A stretch of DNA of 64,000 nt from Candidatus Gemmiger excrementavium (GTDB lineage: Bacteria; Bacillota; Clostridia; Oscillospirales; Ruminococcaceae), in contig DXBO01000134.1 of the NCBI GenBank assembly GCA_019116485.1, positions 1-64,000 of the forward strand, given 5' to 3'. This document shows positions 40,430-48,306 of the stretch, piece by piece. The position numbers were made by a program, and so were the translations under genes. Each line of letters starts with the position of its first letter. Within the stretch, counting starts at the first letter, position 1. Below the pieces are notes generated by a model, which saw nothing but the letters and a program-made list of their open reading frames with translations, was not told the DNA's origin and searched no databases.

Positions 40430-40785
40430 AACAGGCGAAATGGTTCCTGATACTGCACATCTTTTTGGGAATCTATGCGCTCAGCAGTGTGTGCAGCAAA
40501 CTGGCAGCCCGGCAGCCTTTTCTCAGCCTGCCGTTTCTGCTGCTGTACGGCGGTATGCTGCTGGCGCTGGTGGTCTATGCTTTTGGCTGGCAGCAGGTCA
40601 TCAAGCACCTGCCGCTGACCACCGCTTACGCCAACAAGGCCGTTACCGTGGTGTGGGGGATTCTGTTGGGGCTGCTGCTCTTTGACGAGACGGTCACCCC
40701 CCGGCAGATTGTGGGCGCGGTCATCATCATCGTCGGCATTGTGCTGTTCGTGCGGGCCGACCACGAAGAGGAGGACCGCTCATGA
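40426..40785 (+). CDS. ArnE-like SMR flippase subunit
   Basis: 119 residues, four helices, SMR/EamA type. Helix 1 is WFLILHIFLGIYALSSVCSKL. The second and third contain LLLYGGMLLALVVYAFGWQQVI and the family segment PLTTAYANKAVTVVWGILLGLLLFDE, and the fourth is VGAVIIIVGIVLFV. The pattern of one small protein paired with a second overlapping one, immediately after an ArnC-like gene, is that of ArnE-ArnF, which moves undecaprenyl-phosphate aminoarabinose across the membrane. Here the cargo would be the lipid-linked sugar made by the GT2. Starts by GTG overlapping the previous stop. Confidence 0.82.
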   Translation: MKQAKWFLILHIFLGIYALSSVCSKLAARQPFLSLPFLLLYGGMLLALVVYAFGWQQVIKHLPLTTAYANKAVTVVWGILLGLLLFDETVTPRQIVGAVIIIVGIVLFVRADHEEEDRS

Positions 40786-41129
40786 CACAGGCACAGCTTC
40801 CCTATGTGCTGCTCTATCTGTGCAGTACCTTTCTGGCCTCGGTGTCCCAGGTGCTTCTGAAGAAGGCTGCCCTGCGGGAACACAAATCTTTGTTGGCCGA
40901 ATACACCGACTGGCGGGTCATCCTGGGCTACGGTCTGTTTGTGGGGTGTTCTCTGCTGACTATGCTGGCCTACAAAGGGGTGCCGCTGAACATCGGCCCC
41001 GTGCTGGAAGCCACCGGCTATCTGTATGTGACGGTGTTCGGTGTTACCATCTTCCACGAAAAGATGAACCCCAAAAAAATCGGCGCCCTGGCCCTGATCC
41101 TGCTGGGCATCCTGGTCTACGCCCTGTAA
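40782..41129 (+). CDS. ArnF-like SMR flippase subunit
   Basis: 115 residues, four helices. LPYVLLYLCSTFLASVSQVLLKKAAL opens the protein, with the glutamine-lysine motif that is common in this family at the end of helix 1. LGYGLFVGCSLLTMLAYKGVPLN, the helix VLEATGYLYVTVFGVTIFHEKMN and IGALALILLGILVYAL follow. Its start overlaps the stop of the ArnE-like gene by four bases, so the two are made in equal amounts and probably form a heterodimer. It is the last gene of the wecE operon, ahead of a strong terminator. Confidence 0.82.
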   Translation: MTQAQLPYVLLYLCSTFLASVSQVLLKKAALREHKSLLAEYTDWRVILGYGLFVGCSLLTMLAYKGVPLNIGPVLEATGYLYVTVFGVTIFHEKMNPKKIGALALILLGILVYAL

Positions 41130-41137
41130 AAATGCAA

Positions 41138-41176
41138 AAATCATGCCCCCGACAACTTTTGTCGGGGGCATGATTG
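41138..41176 (+). terminator. Terminator of the wecE-arnEF-like operon
   Basis: Arms AATCATGCCCCCGACAA and TTGTCGGGGGCATGATT, close to perfect, around a short T-rich loop (CTTT). The minus side gives read-out for the convergent PAP2 gene as well. Confidence 0.85.
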
Positions 41177-41188
41177 ATTTGCGGGGGA

Positions 41189-41878
41189 TTACCACCATTC
41201 GGGCAGGCGCTGGCGGCGGTTCAGGGATTGCTGGGAGCGCAGCGGCGCGGTCTCCTGCTCCACCACGGTGGCCAGGGCATCCAGGGCCAGGGCCAGCAGG
41301 ATGCCGAACACCACGTCGATGGCACTGTGCTGCTTGAGCAGCATGGTGGAAGCGATGATGGCCAGACACAGTGCCGAGGCGACAGGGCGCATCCACCGGC
41401 GGCGGGGGGCGTCAAAGCAACGGCAGCGGTAGTAGGCCAGCATCAGCGTTACCGAGTTGAAAACATGGATGGAGGGGCATACGTTGGTGGAGGTGTCGCT
41501 GCGGTAGAGCTGGCGCACTGCGATGGCAAAGATATCGTTGCCAGGCACCACCCGGGGGCGCAGCATGACGCCGTTGGGCACTACCAGGCAGAACAGCAGG
41601 GCCAGCGTCATGCCGGTGAACAGCGGCAGGCACAGACGCCAGAAATCCCGCCGGGGCGCCCGCCACAACAGATAAAACAGTGTGAAAGGAATCCACGGGA
41701 ACCACAGCGCATAGGGCACAATGGCATATTTGCAGAATGGGATCAAATCATCCAGCCGGCAGTGCAGCCACAGATCCGGCGGGATATGGCTGTTCTCCAG
41801 CAGAAAGAAGAAACTCAGGTAAAAGACCAGGTACAATCCCATGAAATACACGGGATGGCGCATACACCAGCTACGCAT
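41189..41878 (-). CDS. PAP2-superfamily membrane phosphatase
   Basis: 229 residues with about six helices. The phosphatase signature is partly visible: the first motif lies near RPRVVPGNDIFAIAVRQLYR, then VCPSIHVFNSVTLMLAYYR (the PSxH motif) and LLKQHSAIDVVFGILLAL (the third motif with the nucleophilic His and Asp). Family members remove phosphate from lipid phosphates such as undecaprenyl pyrophosphate or phosphatidic acid on the outer membrane face. Placed beside the lipid-linked sugar operon it may recycle the carrier, though it is on the other strand with its own promoter. Substrate cannot be assigned from sequence. Confidence 0.85.
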   Translation of the reverse strand: MRSWCMRHPVYFMGLYLVFYLSFFFLLENSHIPPDLWLHCRLDDLIPFCKYAIVPYALWFPWIPFTLFYLLWRAPRRDFWRLCLPLFTGMTLALLFCLVVPNGVMLRPRVVPGNDIFAIAVRQLYRSDTSTNVCPSIHVFNSVTLMLAYYRCRCFDAPRRRWMRPVASALCLAIIASTMLLKQHSAIDVVFGILLALALDALATVVEQETAPLRSQQSLNRRQRLPEWW

Positions 41879-41925
41879 GGAAAACTCCTTTGCAACGATG
41901 CGGAAATGTACTTTGGCGATGCCCC

Positions 41926-41955
41926 ATTATACGCCTGGAGGCATGCCGGACGCAA
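41926..41955 (-). promoter_or_regulatory. Promoter of the PAP2 gene
   Basis: Minus-strand TTGCGT (41950-41955) and TATAAT (41926-41931) with an 18-base spacer, about 48 bases before the start codon. The following 160 bases to the right are AT-rich with no gene seen. Confidence 0.6.
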
Positions 41956-42117
41956 GCGGAAAACACGACAAGAAACGCCGGGAAAGTGCGCGGGATTTTG
42001 TACGCAATGGCGGTCAATTGTCGGTTTTACGTCGTTCTATTCAATATAACGAGCGGCAGGCGCGAAATTTTGCAATCTTTGTAAAATTTTTTTCGGGGCG
42101 GCTGCAAAGCGGCATGG

Positions 42118-42146
42118 CAAAAGGCCCTGCACAAGCAGGGCCTTTG
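42118..42146 (-). terminator. Terminator of the two-gene membrane protein operon
   Basis: Arms AAAGGCCCTG/CAGGGCCTTT around CACAAG. On the minus strand it ends TTTTGCC. Confidence 0.75.
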
Positions 42147-42161
42147 GATATGCGGAAATAT

Positions 42162-44495
42162 TCAGGCGGCGCGGCGGTGCAGGTGCAGCGCCCAGGCGGC
42201 GCTGCTCAGCAGGCAGAGGGCTGAGAGTACCTCAAACACCCGCCAGAGCGCCGGGGACTGCCAGGCTACGGCGATGGTGCCGCTGTACCCGGCGGGGATG
42301 GTCAGTACCACCCGCATGTTCTCGCCGCTGGTCATAGTCACCGGGGCGCCGGTGGCGGTATCGGAGGCTGTATAATGCCCGTAGTTGAAGATGGGCAGCG
42401 AGATGTCGGTCTCGCCGCCGGCGTTCTCTACGCTGACCAGCGCCACACCGTTTTGTTTTTCATAGCCGGTCAGGGTCAGGTCCTCGCTGCCGGGTTTGGG
42501 CTGCGCCCAGATGGTCTCGTAAATGCTGGTGCCGTCGATCATGTATTCTCCCACGCCTACGTTCCGGGTGTCGTTCTGGCTGATGGTGTTCCAGGACGCC
42601 TGGGAACAGGGCAGCAGCTGCATCTGGAAGACGATCACGCCCACCGCCGTGCAGACGGCCAGGGCCAGGACGGCCAGCCGGGACGTAGAGGGACGCCAGT
42701 TTTGCAGCAGCTGAAGGGCTGCCAGGGCAGCGGTGCAGAACAGCAGACAGGCAAAGGCTAAGAAACGCCAGGGATACTGGAAGGTGGCTGCAAATTTGGC
42801 CAAGGTATGCCCCAACCAGTTTTCTGCAAAATCCCAAGGAAAAACCTGCAGCGAAAGTACGACCGCCAACAGTCCCAGACCGGTGGCGCTGCGCAGCACC
42901 GCCAGGGGACGCCGGTCAGTCCAGCACTCCCGCCGCGCTATGCAGAACAGCGCCAGGGCCAGCCCCAGCAGCAGGGCCGGTCCTGGCGTTAGGCTCATGT
43001 CAGTGGTAGTGCCGGTGAATGTGCCTCCGAAACCAGGCCCCAAGGGATTGAGCAACTGCATCAGGTAGAGGCCTTCCCTCTGGGGTTTGCCCACCAGTTC
43101 ATTGTTTACCTGTAAGTTCAGTGACACGGCGGTAGACAGGAAAGGCAACAGAAACCAAGCACTCAACCCCAAGGACAGGGCGGCGGCTTTAGCCCAAGCC
43201 AGCAGGCGAGCGGGACGCAACGTGCGGCGCAGCCGCAGTAGGCAGAACACCAACAGAAATACCGCCGTTAATTCTGTGGAGATTAGGTGGCTCTGCACCA
43301 AGGCTGCCATGCCGAAGGCCAGCGGCGCCCAGTGGACAAAGCGGGGTTTTTCCTCCGTATACAAGTTGTAGACGCCCAGCAGCACCAGCGGCAGAAAGCT
43401 GATGGCGGTGTATTCGCCCACGGCAGCCCGGAAGTAGACGCAGACCAGCCGGTAGGCGGAAAGGGTGTACAGCGCCGCGCCCAGCAGCCCCAGGCGGCGG
43501 CTGGCGGTGATTTTGGCAAAACAGGCGTAACTGCACAGGCAGGCGGCCAGCGTTACCGCAAATACGTAGGCCTGGTAGCAGGTGCGCAGGGGCAGCCAAA
43601 GATTGTACAGCAGGGCGGGCAATGTCAGAAATAGCTCGCAATAGCACAGAGGATTGGCGTACCCGTACCCGTTCAGTGTGGAGGTGGCCATGCGCACCGG
43701 GAATTGCCCATAGGAAAGTTCCGCCGCCATAGCGGTGATACGCTGCAGGTGATAGCACAAGTCGTGGCCGTAGTACAGCAGGTTGGAAAACAGCGGCAGA
43801 CAGGCCGCCGCCGTGATACCCAGCAGTGCCAGCGGCAGCCGCAATGCCCGGCGGCGGGCGGCGCCGGCGGCATCCACCCGGGCAAAGAGCAGCCAGTACA
43901 CAAAATCCACTGCCGCAAAGAACAGGGCAAAACACAGCAGCCGGGTCAGCCGGTAGACAGGCTGCTCTGTCAATTGGATGGAATACAGATAGAGCTGGCC
44001 TTCCTTGTAGGCCAGGGTGGCGGTCAGGTCGCTGATCCGCGCACCGAAGCCCACCCACAGCCGGGTGGAAACGGTGCGGTGGCCATCGTCCAGCGTCAGC
44101 TCGTCGGCGTTGACGGCGGAAGGGTTCCCTGCCGAGGAAAAACGCAGGGAACCGGCGCTCTGCAATACACTGAAAGTGGGAACGTCCGGCGTCTGGCAGG
44201 AAAAATAGTTTACCGTCACCTCATAAGCGCCGGAAGGCAGTGCCGCCCCGGCGGTAGAAAAGGTGATCTCCTTGTCGGTCTGGAAAGAACCGTCGTTCCA
44301 AATCTGCAGGGAGCCGCCGTCCTCACTCAGGGCAGCGATGTCGGCAAATTCGTTGGCAAAATCCTGGGGGGCCAAGGCCAATGTGGCAGGAGCGCCGAAC
44401 AGACCGGCCACCAGTGCGGCCAGCAGGACCACCTGCAGAGCCAGCACCAGGGCAAACCCCTTGTTGCGGCGCAAATAGGCGATACATTGTTGCAT
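42162..44495 (-). CDS. Large integral membrane protein, GT-C/YfhO-like
   Basis: 777 residues from the ATG at 44495, which sits 9 bases after GAGG. The ATG at 44510 directly abuts AGGAGG and is less likely. After one N-terminal helix comes an outer beta-rich domain of about 150 residues (FANEFADIAALSEDGGSLQI onward). About twelve helices follow, and then a second outer domain (residues about 640-745). HDLCYHLQRITAMAAELSYGQFPVRM resembles the first outer loop of YfhO-like and PMT-like GT-C proteins. Function is inferred as glycosyl transfer or polysaccharide assembly and is not proven. It is the second gene of an operon with the protein at 44522-46285. Confidence 0.7.
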   Translation of the reverse strand: MQQCIAYLRRNKGFALVLALQVVLLAALVAGLFGAPATLALAPQDFANEFADIAALSEDGGSLQIWNDGSFQTDKEITFSTAGAALPSGAYEVTVNYFSCQTPDVPTFSVLQSAGSLRFSSAGNPSAVNADELTLDDGHRTVSTRLWVGFGARISDLTATLAYKEGQLYLYSIQLTEQPVYRLTRLLCFALFFAAVDFVYWLLFARVDAAGAARRRALRLPLALLGITAAACLPLFSNLLYYGHDLCYHLQRITAMAAELSYGQFPVRMATSTLNGYGYANPLCYCELFLTLPALLYNLWLPLRTCYQAYVFAVTLAACLCSYACFAKITASRRLGLLGAALYTLSAYRLVCVYFRAAVGEYTAISFLPLVLLGVYNLYTEEKPRFVHWAPLAFGMAALVQSHLISTELTAVFLLVFCLLRLRRTLRPARLLAWAKAAALSLGLSAWFLLPFLSTAVSLNLQVNNELVGKPQREGLYLMQLLNPLGPGFGGTFTGTTTDMSLTPGPALLLGLALALFCIARRECWTDRRPLAVLRSATGLGLLAVVLSLQVFPWDFAENWLGHTLAKFAATFQYPWRFLAFACLLFCTAALAALQLLQNWRPSTSRLAVLALAVCTAVGVIVFQMQLLPCSQASWNTISQNDTRNVGVGEYMIDGTSIYETIWAQPKPGSEDLTLTGYEKQNGVALVSVENAGGETDISLPIFNYGHYTASDTATGAPVTMTSGENMRVVLTIPAGYSGTIAVAWQSPALWRVFEVLSALCLLSSAAWALHLHRRAA

Positions 44496-44521
44496 GATTT
44501 CTGTCCTCATCCTCCTGTGGT

Positions 44522-46285
44522 TCAGCCGTCCCAGATCATGACCTTGGCATTGAGGATGGAGGAATCCTCCACCATAGCGATGTAGTCGCCTTTCTCGTTG
44601 CGCTCGGTCCTGTCACAGTCCAGCAGGCAGATGGCCCGGGCCTCCTCACTGCCGTCCTCCAGCCGCACGGTGTATTTGATCACGGCGTTGTCCGGCACCA
44701 GGGCGCCCTGTACATACACCTGCAGGGTATCCAGCAGTTCAGCGCTGCTGTCCTGGGCACGGCCGCACCAGGCCAGATCATAGCCGCCGTAGTTCCGGTA
44801 GGTCTGGTAGCCGTATACGCTGCCGTTCAGGTCGGCAGGCACCTCCCCTGCGCCCATCACCTGGGCATGGAGTTCCCGGGCCGCAAACCGGCTGAAAAAG
44901 TTGCTTTCCGCGTCGGGGTTGCTGCCCCACACGTTTTCGTTGCACAGGATCAGGTCATCGGCGGTCACGGCATCCGCCAGACCGGCCTGGATGGTGTCGG
45001 CAAAAAAGTAGTAATTGTCCAGATTCTGGGCGTGGTGGGCCCGCAGACAGGCCCGGGTATAGGCGCCGTTGGCACACAGTGCCACAGCCAGCGCCCCGGC
45101 CAGCCCCAGTCGCAGCAGTACCGAAGGAGCCGCAGGCAGGCGGGCCAGGGCGGCGCACAGCAGTGCCGCCAGGGCGGCCACCAGCAGGGCCAGGCCGACG
45201 GAACTGGCCGCCGCAGGGATATAACCCCATTTCCAGGTGATGGCCTCCGGCTGCTGGTAACGCTCCGAGCAGGCCAGCAGCAGGGCGGGGCCCGCCCACA
45301 GCAAAAGGCCCAGCCCGGCCAGGCCGCCCAGGGCCCGGGACGAGGGTTTGACCAGGGGCACTGCGAAGCAGAGCAGCAGCCCGGCGGCCAGACCCAGGGC
45401 CAGGGGCCAGATCTTGTCGCCGCCGGTGATGACGCCGGGGTCTTCGCCCAGCATCAGCGGATTCAGGAAAGGAAGCGAGGCCGCCATCTGCTGTACCCAG
45501 ACCCGGCCGATCTCAGCAAAATTCAGCGACAGGGCGTTGCCTGTGGAACCGCTGCCCCCGGAGGAAGCCAGATGGAACACCAGTGCCACCGCTGTGCCGC
45601 CCAGCACCGGGGCGCAGCCCCGCAGACCACGCACTACGCTGCGCCGCAGCACCGCCCATACCACCAGGGCCAAAACCCCGTACATGTAGCCGATCTCATA
45701 GGTCCCGCAGGAGAGGAAAGCCAGCAGGGCGGCACCCACGGCCCAGCGCTTGTGGCCGGTATCCTGGCCGCGCAGCAGGCACAGCCAGGCGGCCATGGCC
45801 CAGAACAGGGCTTTCTGGGGTACAGCGTAGTAGCTGTACATGCCCTCGTTGAAAATGGGGGCCAGGCCCAGGGCCAGGGCAAAAGCCCCCAGCCCCAAGG
45901 CGCCGCTTCGGCTGAGCCGTGTGGTCAGCAGACTTACCAGAAAAGCCGCTGCCGCCGTGACGCCGATAATGTACAGCCGGTAACTGCTCAGGCTGCCGAA
46001 AAACAGCAGCGACACCGCCGACGGATAGTGAAACGGGAAGAAACGCACCTGTTCCAGGGTGAAGTAACTCAGCCGCCAGCGCAGGTCCTGCAGCAGATAC
46101 TGCCAGAAGGGCATGCGCTGCAGATCATACAGCCAGCCGTTGATGGTCAGGCGGTCATCGCCCTCCAGCGGCACACTGATGGTCACCCGCAGGTACATCA
46201 CGCCGGCAGCCAGTACCAGCAGGTATCCGGCTGCCAGCAGCAGCCAGCGGTAGCGGCGGCAAAAGGTGGAGATTTGTTTCATCAA
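44522..46285 (-). CDS. Large integral membrane protein, GT-C-like, unknown family
   Basis: 587 residues with about twelve helices up to residue 425 and a C-terminal soluble outer domain of about 160 residues. The first outer loop has an acidic pair in VPLEGDDRLTINGWLYD, again fitting a GT-C catalytic loop. ERYQQPEAITWKWGYIPAAASS is a long later loop. The outer domain (NYYFFADTIQAGLADAVTAD, CNENVWGSNPDAESNFF, SVYGYQTYRNYGGYDLAW) is not recognised. It begins the two-gene operon and has its own promoter. With the next gene and the wecE operon it belongs to a stretch of four large, loop-rich membrane proteins. Confidence 0.7.
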   Translation of the reverse strand: MMKQISTFCRRYRWLLLAAGYLLVLAAGVMYLRVTISVPLEGDDRLTINGWLYDLQRMPFWQYLLQDLRWRLSYFTLEQVRFFPFHYPSAVSLLFFGSLSSYRLYIIGVTAAAAFLVSLLTTRLSRSGALGLGAFALALGLAPIFNEGMYSYYAVPQKALFWAMAAWLCLLRGQDTGHKRWAVGAALLAFLSCGTYEIGYMYGVLALVVWAVLRRSVVRGLRGCAPVLGGTAVALVFHLASSGGSGSTGNALSLNFAEIGRVWVQQMAASLPFLNPLMLGEDPGVITGGDKIWPLALGLAAGLLLCFAVPLVKPSSRALGGLAGLGLLLWAGPALLLACSERYQQPEAITWKWGYIPAAASSVGLALLVAALAALLCAALARLPAAPSVLLRLGLAGALAVALCANGAYTRACLRAHHAQNLDNYYFFADTIQAGLADAVTADDLILCNENVWGSNPDAESNFFSRFAARELHAQVMGAGEVPADLNGSVYGYQTYRNYGGYDLAWCGRAQDSSAELLDTLQVYVQGALVPDNAVIKYTVRLEDGSEEARAICLLDCDRTERNEKGDYIAMVEDSSILNAKVMIWDG

Positions 46286-46325
46286 AAGGGGCCTCCTCGC
46301 CAGTAAAAAATGCCGGAATTACCTT

Positions 46326-46354
46326 ATTATAGCACGGCGGGGCACCGGGCGCAA
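46326..46354 (-). promoter_or_regulatory. Promoter of the membrane protein operon
   Basis: Minus-strand TTGCGC (46349-46354) and TATAAT (46326-46331) with a 17-base spacer, about 40 bases before the start at 46285. Confidence 0.65.
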
Positions 46355-46456
46355 TGTGCGAGGGCACCGCCTTTTGTGCAACCGGGTGGGGTGGGGCGGC
46401 TGCCGGCGCACATTTTTGGCACAATCGCCCGTTTTGGCCGGCAGCGCCGGTGCCGC

Positions 46457-46485
46457 TTGCGTTTTGGGGCAAAGTATGGTATCAT
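46457..46485 (+). promoter_or_regulatory. Promoter of the CorC/HlyC-type gene
   Basis: TTGCGT (46457-46462) and TATCAT (46480-46485) with a 17-base spacer. The leader is about 75 bases. The 100 bases between this and the divergent promoter are GC-rich with no gene seen. Confidence 0.6.
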
Positions 46486-46565
46486 ACATTACAATATGCG
46501 TTTACTGTATTCTGCGGCGGACGCAGTACAATTTCATACAGAAAGTAGAGTTGGTAGTTTCTCCC

Positions 46566-47897
46566 ATGGACGATGGCAGTATAATGATGATCGCCGCGCT
46601 GGTGGTGCTGGTGTGCCTGTCGGCATTCTTCTCCTCTGCTGAGACGGCGTATTCCTCGCTCAACCTCATCCGTCTGCGCAGCCGCGCCGATGCGGGTGAC
46701 CGCCAGGCCGCCAAGGTGCTGGCCCTGGCCCAGCAGTACGACAGTCTGCTGAGCACCATCCTCATCGGCAACAACATCGTGAACATCGGCGCTTCTTCTA
46801 TCGGCACCGTGCTGTTCACCAAAGTGCTGGGCGGTGCCTACGGCCCCACGGTGTCCACGGTGGTGCTTACCCTGGTGGTTCTCACCTTCGGCGAGATCAC
46901 CCCCAAAAGCATGGCCAAAGAAATGCCGGAGTCGCTGGCCCTCAGTTTCGCCCCGGCCCTCAGCGCGCTGGTCACCATCTTCACCCCGCTGAACTGGATC
47001 TTCGGCCAGTGGAAAAAGTTCCTGGCCAAACGTTTTTATACCGGTGACCGGGACACCATCACCGAAGGTGAACTGGTCACTATGGTCAGCGAGGCCGAGA
47101 AGGACGGCGAACTCACCGACCGGGAGAGCGAACTGATCCGCAGCGCCATCGAATTTGACGATGTGGAGGCCCAGGATGTGCTGACCCCCCGTGTGGACGT
47201 GATGGCGGTGGCGGACGACACCCCCATGGAGCAGGTGGTAGACCTGTTTGCCGAGAGCGGCTACTCCCGCCTGCCCGTTTACCACGAGACCATCGACAAC
47301 ATCATCGGCGTGGTGCATGAGAAAGACTGCTTTGCCGCCATGCGCAAAGAGGATGTCAAGGACATCAAACTGGAAAGTCTCATCGGCCCCACGCTGTACA
47401 CCACCAGCGCTACCCAAATCTCCAGCCTGCTGCGCACCCTGCGGGAAAACAAGCACCACATGGCCGTGGTGGTGGATGAATACGGCGGCACCGCCGGCAT
47501 CATCACGCTGGAGGATATCCTGGAAGAACTGGTGGGCGAAATCTGGGACGAACACGACGACGTGATCGAGGAAATCCACCAGCAGAGCGACGGAAGCTGG
47601 CTGGTGGCCGGTGTGGCCGGCATCGACGATGTGGCCGAGGAACTGCAGATCAAGGACAAGGAACAGTTCGACGCCAACGCCATCAGCGGTCTGGTGCAGG
47701 AAAAACTGGGGTGTCTGCCCAAAGTGGGGGACCACTTTGTGTGGGGCGACTGCGAGGGCACCGTTACCCGGGTGAGCCACCGCCGTGTACAGGAGGTGCG
47801 CCTGGTGCGCCGTGTGCCGGAGCCGGCCCATAAGGGCAGCCACCGGGATAAGGAACACCGGGACCGGGACAAAGACCGGGAACGCAAAGCGCAATAA
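46566..47897 (+). CDS. CNNM/CorC-type transporter with CBS domains (hemolysin-like)
   Basis: 443 residues. The DUF21/CNNM membrane domain (1-170) begins [22 protein letters not shown] and includes [17 protein letters not shown] and [24 protein letters not shown]. Two CBS domains follow: [20 protein letters not shown], then [34 protein letters not shown]-terminal CorC_HlyC domain ends near 415. The last 30 residues are a charged Arg/Asp/Lys tail ([18 protein letters not shown]) not typical of the family. Such proteins are linked to magnesium or cobalt export. The start at 46566 lacks a strong ribosome site, so a start within the preceding 60 bases cannot be excluded. Confidence 0.88.
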   Translation: MDDGSIMMIAALVVLVCLSAFFSSAETAYSSLNLIRLRSRADAGDRQAAKVLALAQQYDSLLSTILIGNNIVNIGASSIGTVLFTKVLGGAYGPTVSTVVLTLVVLTFGEITPKSMAKEMPESLALSFAPALSALVTIFTPLNWIFGQWKKFLAKRFYTGDRDTITEGELVTMVSEAEKDGELTDRESELIRSAIEFDDVEAQDVLTPRVDVMAVADDTPMEQVVDLFAESGYSRLPVYHETIDNIIGVVHEKDCFAAMRKEDVKDIKLESLIGPTLYTTSATQISSLLRTLRENKHHMAVVVDEYGGTAGIITLEDILEELVGEIWDEHDDVIEEIHQQSDGSWLVAGVAGIDDVAEELQIKDKEQFDANAISGLVQEKLGCLPKVGDHFVWGDCEGTVTRVSHRRVQEVRLVRRVPEPAHKGSHRDKEHRDRDKDRERKAQ

Positions 47898-47906
47898 CAC
47901 ATCTAG

Positions 47907-47936
47907 CCGGGCGGCCCTTCAGGGCCGCCCGGTTCA
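47907..47936 (+). terminator. Weak terminator after the CorC/HlyC-type gene
   Basis: Perfect arms CCGGGCGGCCCT/AGGGCCGCCCGG with a TC loop (47907-47932), but only TTC follows, so termination may be partial. Confidence 0.55.
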
Positions 47937-47978
47937 GCGTACCGAGAAACTCGACACGCTGCAAAAGGGGGAACAGCC

Positions 47979-48000
47979 CCGCACGGCAATTGCCGTGCGG
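47979..48000. repeat. 22-base perfect palindrome
   Basis: CCGCACGGCAA followed by its reverse complement TTGCCGTGCGG, with no loop. Confidence 0.8.
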
Positions 48001-48134
48001 GCCTATTCAACCAGTTGTGCTGCCTGCATTGGTCTGCGCCCTTTGGGTGGGGCTTGCCCTCTGGGGCTGCTGCTCTTGCTCCGCCGCGCTGCATCTGCCG
48101 CAGGCAGTGCGCAGCTCTGGATATCCCTTCGAAA

Positions 48135-48197
48135 AAATTTGACGGCAAATCGCGTGTTCAACGCCGTGCGTCTCTCACACAATTTGCCGTCAAATTT
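48135..48197. repeat. Long inverted repeat
   Basis: Arms AAATTTGACGGCAAAT (48135-48150) and ATTTGCCGTCAAATTT (48182-48197) are perfect complements around 31 bases. The loop-side pairing GTG/CAC extends it slightly. Confidence 0.8.
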
Positions 48198-48270
48198 CCC
48201 TAGCGGTGTCTGCGCCGGTCAGCGCATGTCCGCCGGCACAGACGTTTTTATACTTTTTCGACAATCTCAG

Positions 48271-48299
48271 CCCCGGGCGGATGCCCGGGGCAATTTTTA
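48271..48299 (+). terminator. Plus-strand terminator at the end of the intergenic element
   Basis: Arms CCCCGGGC/GCCCGGGG around GGAT, followed by CAATTTTTAT. It points away from the CorC gene, too distant (370 bases) to be its primary terminator, and is in the wrong direction for the MATE gene. Confidence 0.7.
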
Positions 48300-48306
48300 T
48301 GGGTGT

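Larger units (their letters stand above)
47937..48306. other. Repeat-rich intergenic element without a recognised gene
   Basis: 370 bases with three structures in a row: a 22-base perfect palindrome (47979-48000), a long inverted repeat (48135-48197) and two T-tailed hairpins (48207-48255 and 48271-48299). Short open frames cross it on both strands but none has a ribosome site or family resemblance. It could be a non-coding RNA gene or the remnant of a small non-autonomous mobile element. Confidence 0.5.
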
